A stretch of DNA of 12,509 nt. Origin: Stramenopiles sp. TOSAG23-2. Taxonomy: Eukaryota; Sar. A program made the position numbers and the translations under genes. This document shows positions 1 to 6,243 of this stretch, piece by piece (the stretch's first letter is position 1; each line of letters starts with the position of its first letter). The DNA lies in the NCBI GenBank assembly GCA_900128395.1, contig LT649849.1:1-12509 (forward strand), read 5' to 3'. The notes beneath the pieces were generated by a model. That model saw only the letters and a list, made by a program, of their open reading frames with translations. It made no database searches and was not told the DNA's origin.

Positions 1-21
1 TCTTTATATATATATATAGCA

Positions 22-66
<45 letters not shown>
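1..66. repeat. (TA)n microsatellite
   Basis: This is an almost pure TA dinucleotide tract, lightly interrupted near its left end. It lies about 200 nt beyond the stop codon of the Orai-like gene. Similar shorter TA tracts occur at 5876-5886 and 8954-8971. Its length may not be reliable in an assembly. No coding or RNA feature is visible in it. Confidence 0.9.
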
Positions 67-67
<1 letters not shown>

Positions 68-72
68 AATTA

Positions 73-123
73 TGTGTAAGAGAAAATTTTTATACGTGTA
101 TTATTAAAATATATACTTCGTAT
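73..123. repeat. Dispersed 3'-flank repeat, copy 1
   Basis: Positions 73-103 nearly match 5890-5922: both have a TGTGTAA(A)GAGAAAATTTTTATAC core followed by CGTGTAT, differing by small indels. A weaker partial match begins near 9372. Copy 1 also carries TTCGTAT at 117-123, the 7-mer used in the palindromes at 9453-9475. All three copies have the same orientation on the given strand and each lies downstream of a gene, whichever strand that gene is on. This could be the remains of a dispersed element or a shared 3'-flank signal. The match is seen in the sequence; any function is unknown. Confidence 0.5.
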
Positions 124-219
124 GTACTTTCGTAGATTAATTAATGCATAACTTGTTTTTTATAAATTTACTCCATGATAATTCCTACACTTTAACACAC
201 TCACATGTTACACTTTCAT

Positions 220-225
220 TTTATT
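220..225 (-). terminator. Possible poly(A) signal of the Orai-like gene
   Basis: On the minus strand this reads AATAAA, about 40 nt past the stop codon at 266-268. The spacing suits a eukaryotic polyadenylation signal. In DNA this rich in A and T the hexamer is expected often by chance, so the call is weak. Confidence 0.25.
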
Positions 226-265
226 TTCCATCATATTTCTTTTTCTTTCACACCATCATTTCATT

Positions 266-961
266 TTACACAATATTAGGACTACGTGCTTCATTCAGTT
301 CTGATTCTTGTTTTTTCATATTTCTTACGTTTTTCTCTATCAATTCATCTACTGTTAAAGGATAATATTCTTTGCCTTGATACAAATAAACACCCCAAAC
401 ATACCAATTGTACATCCATAACATTGCACTTCCAGTACAAATAGCAATTACAACAATATATGCGCCTGGAGTTGAATAAAATTTAACACATGCACTGAAT
501 GAAAGTGTGAGCAAAAAAAGAAATGAACCTAATGCAAACAGAAATAATGTAAACTTCCATTGCCTTTCGCATTGATTTTTCCAAAATTGAAAGAAACCTT
601 TTTTATCATTATGTTGCATACTTATTAACGTAATGCAAGTTAATAATAAAGTTGCTTGAACCATAACCATAGCCATAATAGCAACTTCCAGCGAAGTCGT
701 AGCCGCATATGTTATCACCAACCAATCTGGAACTGTTTCTTCGACACTAAGCTCAATAAACATAACAATCGTGAAACCTGCTACAAGTGCTGATAAATTA
801 GCAATACTTTTCAATGCACGACATTTTAAATCAACCATCCTTTCCTTCTGTTCAACACCTATTGCAAGTGCCTCATTTTCTCTCCAAGCTATATCTTGTT
901 TTCGCCATTCTGTTTGTCGATAATAATCATTAGCCGATATTCCAGTTTGTACAAACTCCAT
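266..961 (-). CDS. Orai-like (CRAC-type) calcium channel
   Basis: This 231-residue protein has four likely membrane helices, at about 50-71, 80-112, 137-161 and 167-194, with both termini probably cytosolic. Orai proteins form plasma-membrane calcium channels, as hexamers in animals. Helix 1 aligns with human Orai1 without gaps: G62, F63, V66 and E70 fall on G98, F99, V102 (hydrophobic gate) and E106 (selectivity glutamate), and K51 falls on K87. Acidic E74 and E75 follow, like the outer-vestibule acidic loop. The TM3 end, with V159-K160-F161, matches the WVKF of Orai1. Differences: Orai1 R91 aligns with N55, E190 with T152, and the TM4 hinge proline is absent. The first ATG is used, after an A-rich leader. 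It is divergent from the WD40 gene. I recognised this from motifs, and overall identity looks low. A different four-helix family is the main alternative. Confidence 0.72.
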   Translation of the reverse strand: MEFVQTGISANDYYRQTEWRKQDIAWRENEALAIGVEQKERMVDLKCRALKSIANLSALVAGFTIVMFIELSVEETVPDWLVITYAATTSLEVAIMAMVMVQATLLLTCITLISMQHNDKKGFFQFWKNQCERQWKFTLFLFALGSFLFLLTLSFSACVKFYSTPGAYIVVIAICTGSAMLWMYNWYVWGVYLYQGKEYYPLTVDELIEKNVRNMKKQESELNEARSPNIV

Positions 962-1167
962 TTTACTTTTTCTAATTTAGTCGTTTTCTTTTTCCCTCAA
1001 CTATTATTTAATAACTTTTGTATTATTATTATTCTTTCCTTTCATATCAAAAATATATAATAAATAGATGTCATATATATGAACACCACGTGTTCTATTT
1101 TTTTTATTAATAATAACTATAATAAAATTTTTTATTTCGGTAGTTATATTGTTGGTTTCCAAAACGA

Positions 1168-1584
1168 TGAGACAAACTTTTTTTAAAATAAGGTCATTTT
1201 AAAAAAAAAAAAATAAAAATAATAAAATAATAGAATAAACTGTGTGCTATACAAATTTATGCCTATCACTTACGATCAATTTTACATATATCAATTTTAA
1301 CATATAACAATGTAACTTTGACGGAAAAGTAAAAAGGACTACTATAACAATAAATAGAATAAACTGTGTTATACAAATTTATGCCTATCAGTTACGATCA
1401 ATTTTACATATATCAATTTTAACATATAACAATGTAACTTTGACGGAAAAGTAAAAAGGACTACTTTCACTTTTTATACTTGAACGACTTTTTAGACTAT
1501 TACTCTTTGTTTATATTTTTAGTTTATTATTTTTTTATTTTTTTTTTTTTAAAATGGACCTTATTTAAAAAAAAGTTTGTCTCA
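1168..1584. mobile_element. MITE/foldback-like element with ~60-bp inverted repeats
   Basis: The left arm (1168-1226) and the reverse complement of the right arm (1523-1584) match over about 60 nt, with one substitution, a 1-nt indel and a 2-nt indel. The arms begin TGAGACAAAC and end GTTTGTCTCA, then run into A/T-rich sequence with AAGGTC inside. The 417-bp unit encodes no transposase, as in non-autonomous MITEs. No target-site duplication is visible: the flanks are ...AAAACGA and ATATTATA.... The element could therefore be old, or a foldback or hairpin of another origin. The arms are seen directly; mobility is inferred. Confidence 0.6.
1229..1465. repeat. Tandem duplication of ~115 bp inside the inverted-repeat element
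   Basis: Copy 1 (1229-1343, 115 nt) and copy 2 (1353-1465, 113 nt) are separated by 9 nt. They are nearly identical: copy 2 lacks two bases in the TGTGTGCTATAC stretch and has one C-to-G change (TATCACTTAC against TATCAGTTAC). Both begin AATAGAATAAAC and end AAAAAGGACTACT. The near identity points to a recent duplication. Neither copy contains a convincing coding frame. Confidence 0.93.
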
Positions 1585-1864
1585 ATATTATACATAATAT
1601 TTGTCGTATATACACTGTGGCTACTCTTTCTTTCGAAAGAGTCTGACGACGCAGACTACACTGTGGCAGTTATACAACAACAAAACAAAACACAAATATT
1701 TATTGAAATAACACAGACAACAAAACATATAAAAGTCATCATAGTATAAAAGCAGGATTTAATATCCTGTCAATCAATACGATTTACTTTGTTTTGGATT
1801 GTGTACATAGATATTACAAATAAAAAAAGTTATAGGGACATACAAATATATTGTACAAAAGAGT

Positions 1865-4800
1865 ATGAATAGCGATAAAATAAATATAGCGGATTTACAA
1901 CAATTGAATGTCTCGACGTTAACAACCATACGAGATGCGTTTAATAGTGCAGAGTCTTTGGATATGGCAGAATTTGTTGAGGTATTAAAGTTAGCGCATG
2001 AAAAAGAATTTCAAAAGTTAAAAGATGCAATTGGTGCAAATGATTTAATAAATGCTGATCAGATTCAAGATAAGAAAAAGCGTACATCATTCAAAACACA
2101 TCAAACGTTACATCGCGTCTTTCAAAAAATTGATGCAAACGGTGATGGAAACTTAGATTGGGATGAATTTACTAATTACTTATTATTGGAAGAACAAGGA
2201 GCAGTGAATCTAAGAGAAGCTCTTGAAAAGACCGAAATTGCTTTACAAGATTTTCCAGAACCATCGATGAATGCAGGTCGTTACCATCGCGAAAGTATCA
2301 ATGCTATTTTAAAATTAACAAAGGAGCAAGAATATTTAACATGTTCAGGGGATGGCGTATTACGAGTGTGGAGAGAAAACGATTTACATTTTCAACGAGC
2401 TACGCGAGTTGGTATACGTGTAACACACGCAGTTTTATTGACTCGCTCAAAAAAAATCGCTGTTAGTGCAATAGATCGCTCTATCCGATTTTTTGATGCT
2501 TTGACATTGGAGCGATCTGGTGCAATCCTTCATCTTCCTAGTGTTGTAACAACATTGGGGTATTATCATTCAGAACAGAAGGAGAAACACAATATAGAAA
2601 TGTTATTTGCCGGTGATGACCAGGGTTTTTTGAATACCTTTACCCTATCAGTCAATGAGTTTTGGCATGTTGGCACTGTTGAATCTTACATCGATTTAGC
2701 AGATTTTCCAAATCTAACCCATGGTGTTAAATATGACGGTGAATGGATTCATGACGAGTGGATAACCCAGATTAAATTTTATGAAGATTTGGACGACCTT
2801 GTGACCTCGTCGATGGATGGGACTTTAGCATTTGTCGATTTAGATCGAAACAGACAAATATGGAATAATGGAAATAAAAATGGAATCCTTACTAATTTTG
2901 ATGATGAATTTAATAATACATTTGCAAATGAAAAAAATAAAAAGAACATAAAACCAAAAAGTTCAAGAATAGTAAGAAGATTTACTGTACATTCAAAAGC
3001 TGTCCATAGTTTCATTTATTGTCCATTAGCTAAATGTATTGCAAGTTCAGGCTTAAGCCGGGATATATTGATTTGGAATGCTCATTCCATGGGTATATTG
3101 GCAAAGCTATCTGGACACATGGCACCTGTAACCGCATTAGTACTGCATGAAAATCAAGACAATACTACTAAAGATAGGAACCAATTGGTATCATTGTCTA
3201 CAGACAAAGTCTTTAAAGTTTGGGATTTACGCACGTATCAAAATTTACAAACAATAATAGACAACAGCCTTTACAGGCCAGAAAATCGCATTTCTTCCTT
3301 TTTCTTCGATATAAAAAACCGGAGGTATGATGCTCCATGCTTAGTAACAGGAACGAATCGATTGACATTATGGCCTATTGTAAAAACCAGCACTGAAAGC
3401 GTTGGTACCACGCATTCTGCTCCGATTGCAGGTGCAATGTATAATAAAACATTTGATCAAGTTATAACGGGAGCTCTTGATGGATCTATTGATGTATGGG
3501 ATTATTCAACTGGGAATATTGTGTTTAAATTTGATAAAGCGCATAATATGGCTAAAATGACATGCATGTGTCTTGATTTTAATCAACGTCGATTGGTCAC
3601 TGGTGCTGATGATGGTTCGTGTAAAATTTGGAACTTTTCCAATGGACAGTGCCTTCAACGATTTGGTGGAAGTCAATCCCCACAAGAATTGACATCAGTT
3701 GTTTTTGCATGCGAGCATCCAAAACGCTCTGCTGCTGCTGAAGAATCAAACACTTTTGGGTTTAGTAAGGTTGGTAACAATAATGGCAACAACGACAGCG
3801 ATAGTAGCAACAATGACAAGAATACGGACGATAGTATGAAATACATTTTAACGGCAGGATGGGAACGAAGAGTGTTTGTATATAAAGAAGGAAGTAGTGA
3901 TACAGTTTTGCAACCATTCAGTCATTGCATGCCACCTCTTTCATATATAGAGAAACAGAATATTTTAAATGCTGGGGGGAAAGCTAGAAAAATGTACAAG
4001 ATGAGACCTCGTGCTCGTCAGGTCCGCCCTAGATCGGCGCATGTACAAAGACGATTTGGAAACAATGCAAGATTAAAGAACCACCCGTTGATGATGAAAC
4101 GTGCAATTAATGCTGGCCCGAGACCAGTATCAGCGGCGCCAATGAGAAGAAGAGAGAAAAATATAAAATCTGAAAAGTCCTACTCAACAACCGCGCATAT
4201 GGACGATATAACATGCATTTGCCATTGTCCTCCTAGGATGGTTGCTAGCGGTGGCGCCGATGGTTACGTAATACTCTGGTCCTTAGAATCGGGGCATCGA
4301 AAATGGAAACAAAAGGCTATCGACAGTCACCACCACCATCACCAAGTATTTGATAAATTGAGTCGTGGCAATAAATCCAAAAGCAAAAAGTCAATGCCTG
4401 GCTCTGTTGAAGTTTTAGTATACCATGAGAAACTTTCGACGTTAATATCAACTGGAACTGACAGCCAAATACGATTTTGGAACGTACATGTTGGTAATAT
4501 GCTTGCTGTCATTGATGGTGATCAGTCGTCTACCATAACCTCAATGATACTTCCAACACCAAACCCTTTAAATAATACATACATGTTTGCCGGGGATTCA
4601 TCTGGTCAAATTATTATTTGGCATGGTGATATAGATTCTGTACCAGCATTGCATGAACGAAATGTCAATGGTGCAAAAAAATTTTCAGATAATTCAAATA
4701 TTATACATCAAAGTTTTATACCACAGCGACCTGGAACATCATTGGGTGGAGTTATGACTCATAATAATAGCCAATTTAAACAACCAGTTAGACCAAATAG

Positions 4801-5788
4801 TGCTGGTATTGGTATGCATCATGCAAGACCTTTTAGTGCAAAGGCTAGGATACAAGCGAATACAGCATACAAGTCTCAACATCGGCATATCACTGGTGAA
4901 ACATTAGCAAAAAAAATTAAAATTATATCCAAGTGGTCTGCGCATGATGAGGAAATCACTAGTATAACGTATTGTAGCATGAGAAAGCATTTGATCACTG
5001 GCTCTAGAGATACTAGCGTATCTGTATGGACATTGCTTGGAGATCATATTGGTACATTTGGGCAACGCAACGGTTTTTTTAAACGTGGTGGTAAATATAT
5101 AGCATGGGATATTGATAACAGAAAAACATGGAAGAATGTTATAACAAAATATGATACCAAAGTCGAAAAGGAAGATGAATTAGAAGGAAAGGGAGATGAG
5201 AAAATCGATGATGATAATGATCTTACAAAGGTGGAAAGTCCAACTAGTGAGGAGGAGATACTGCTGATGGAAGACATGTTTGATAACAATGTTGGTGCTC
5301 CAAAGCTTCCTTCTATTGAAGAGAAAGAGGACATGAATAGTGACAAAGATTATAAGAATGTCAGTAATAAATTTGTCCCAATTCAGATATCAAAAGAAGA
5401 TGAATTGAGAAGAGAACGGCAATTGGAAGAAGATTTGTACAAATTGAAGAAAATTAATCACTATAAGCGAATTTATGGCACGCATCATAAAATAAGTGCA
5501 GAAGATCAATTATTCAATATGAAGCAAAGATATATGTCAAAAAGAAAGGATAATTTCAAAGGCGGTTGGCACGGTAGAGCTGGGAAAAATAATTCAGACA
5601 TATGGATGCAATTACATGTGCCAAGAGTTGTTGATATACCTCAAAATTTAGGTCGATTTATACATCGTCCAATACGCGAAGAACGTCTTGGAATTGGGAC
5701 CTCTCGACGAAAGAAGAACAGTGCTGTTCGAGTAAAGAAGAAGAGGGAGGATATTATTGAGTGCAAAATAATATATCATAATTGTTAA
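1865..5788 (+). CDS. EF-hand and WD40-repeat protein, WDR49/CFAP337-like
   Basis: This 1307-residue protein is probably a ciliary/axonemal scaffold. An EF-hand loop spans D90-E101, with ligands at D90, N92, D94, N96, D98 and E101. WD-type strands follow, ending near residues 169, 210, 325, 403, 453, 546, 589, 672, 805, 872, 919 and 1055, enough for about two beta-propellers. An EF-hand followed by two propellers is the layout of WDR49 (CFAP337), as is the FGQ...W segment at 1065-1081. Blades are broken by charged or Asn-rich insertions (635-655, 695-775, 930-1005), which carry repeated RPxSA motifs, and there is a five-histidine run at 822-826. The tail (1175-1300) is acidic, then strongly basic, and probably coiled. 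The ATG is the first in frame after an AT-rich leader. One uninterrupted frame covers the gene. It is convergent with the secreted-protein gene. Family assignment is good; exact orthology is unproven. Confidence 0.86.
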   Translation: MNSDKINIADLQQLNVSTLTTIRDAFNSAESLDMAEFVEVLKLAHEKEFQKLKDAIGANDLINADQIQDKKKRTSFKTHQTLHRVFQKIDANGDGNLDWDEFTNYLLLEEQGAVNLREALEKTEIALQDFPEPSMNAGRYHRESINAILKLTKEQEYLTCSGDGVLRVWRENDLHFQRATRVGIRVTHAVLLTRSKKIAVSAIDRSIRFFDALTLERSGAILHLPSVVTTLGYYHSEQKEKHNIEMLFAGDDQGFLNTFTLSVNEFWHVGTVESYIDLADFPNLTHGVKYDGEWIHDEWITQIKFYEDLDDLVTSSMDGTLAFVDLDRNRQIWNNGNKNGILTNFDDEFNNTFANEKNKKNIKPKSSRIVRRFTVHSKAVHSFIYCPLAKCIASSGLSRDILIWNAHSMGILAKLSGHMAPVTALVLHENQDNTTKDRNQLVSLSTDKVFKVWDLRTYQNLQTIIDNSLYRPENRISSFFFDIKNRRYDAPCLVTGTNRLTLWPIVKTSTESVGTTHSAPIAGAMYNKTFDQVITGALDGSIDVWDYSTGNIVFKFDKAHNMAKMTCMCLDFNQRRLVTGADDGSCKIWNFSNGQCLQRFGGSQSPQELTSVVFACEHPKRSAAAEESNTFGFSKVGNNNGNNDSDSSNNDKNTDDSMKYILTAGWERRVFVYKEGSSDTVLQPFSHCMPPLSYIEKQNILNAGGKARKMYKMRPRARQVRPRSAHVQRRFGNNARLKNHPLMMKRAINAGPRPVSAAPMRRREKNIKSEKSYSTTAHMDDITCICHCPPRMVASGGADGYVILWSLESGHRKWKQKAIDSHHHHHQVFDKLSRGNKSKSKKSMPGSVEVLVYHEKLSTLISTGTDSQIRFWNVHVGNMLAVIDGDQSSTITSMILPTPNPLNNTYMFAGDSSGQIIIWHGDIDSVPALHERNVNGAKKFSDNSNIIHQSFIPQRPGTSLGGVMTHNNSQFKQPVRPNSAGIGMHHARPFSAKARIQANTAYKSQHRHITGETLAKKIKIISKWSAHDEEITSITYCSMRKHLITGSRDTSVSVWTLLGDHIGTFGQRNGFFKRGGKYIAWDIDNRKTWKNVITKYDTKVEKEDELEGKGDEKIDDDNDLTKVESPTSEEEILLMEDMFDNNVGAPKLPSIEEKEDMNSDKDYKNVSNKFVPIQISKEDELRRERQLEEDLYKLKKINHYKRIYGTHHKISAEDQLFNMKQRYMSKRKDNFKGGWHGRAGKNNSDIWMQLHVPRVVDIPQNLGRFIHRPIREERLGIGTSRRKKNSAVRVKKKREDIIECKIIYHNC

Positions 5789-5889
5789 TTATACTATATA
5801 GTAGGATATATTGAATATTATTCCTCTGAGATAGAGTATTGAGCATGTTATTTACCGCACGGGAAGTAAAGTTATTATATATATACATG

Positions 5890-5922
5890 TGTGTAAAGAG
5901 AAAATTTTTATACTCGTGTATA
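5890..5922. repeat. Dispersed 3'-flank repeat, copy 2
   Basis: About 30 nt nearly match 73-103, with extra A and TC insertions, in the same orientation. A TA tract precedes both copies. This copy lies about 100 nt past the stop codon of the WD40 gene. Confidence 0.55.
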
Positions 5923-6069
5923 TAACTTAATAGAGATTTCAACCATCATTAATTTTTTATAAAAATTGTGTTATTAAAATATAAATATCATAATGTAATT
6001 ATCATAAAATACGAGCGTATAAATGAACATACATATAGTGTGTGACATAATACCTGGAATTCTTAAGAA

Positions 6070-6097
6070 TAGTCGTACTAGTAGTCGTATAGTCGTA
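6070..6097. repeat. Three copies of TAGTCGTA
   Basis: The octamer TAGTCGTA occurs at 6070-6077, 6082-6089 and 6090-6097. The last two are directly adjacent. It lies in the shared 3' region of the two convergent genes. Its function is unknown. Confidence 0.8.
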
Positions 6098-6243
6098 GTA
6101 TATCTAGTTGATAATTATATTAATGACCTTAAATTTAATGGTTAAAATGTTAAAATCTTAAGTTTGTATGCATTGAAAAGCATTATACAACATCTTTAAC
6201 ACGAGAAGTGTAAAAATATTATAACTTAGATTTTAACCAATAT

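Larger units (their letters stand above)
962..1864. other. Divergent intergenic region, presumed promoters
   Basis: These 903 nt separate the start codons of two divergent genes, so both promoters should lie here. The middle is taken up by an inverted-repeat element (1168-1584). The remainder is AT-rich with no clear gene. A reading frame at about 1480-1749 has no ATG start and runs through one arm of the inverted repeat, so it is not called as a gene. The stretch 1585-1864 may include the 5' leader of the WD40 gene, but I see no clear TATA box or initiator. Confidence 0.5.
5789..6243. other. Convergent 3' intergenic region
   Basis: These 455 nt lie between two facing stop codons, so they should hold both 3' UTRs and poly(A) sites. 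They contain the second copy of the dispersed 3'-flank repeat (5890-5922), a small palindrome ATACGAGCGTAT at 6009-6020, and three copies of TAGTCGTA at 6070-6077, 6082-6089 and 6090-6097. No gene or structured RNA is recognisable, and no clear AATAAA lies at a convincing distance from either stop. Confidence 0.5.

Noticed and set aside
144-365. 73-codon plus-strand frame at the left end
   Set aside because: It overlaps the 3' end of the Orai-like gene antisense, and its Phe/Ser-rich content matches random T-rich translation.
1229-1465. Direct repeats as a possible CRISPR array
   Set aside because: There are only two long copies with a 9-nt gap and no cas genes, in a eukaryotic context.
1480-1749. 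Open frame of 89 codons with hydrophobic residues, upstream of the WD40 gene
   Set aside because: It begins at TTG with no ATG, its hydrophobic part comes from the T-rich arm of the inverted repeat, and it matches no family known to me.
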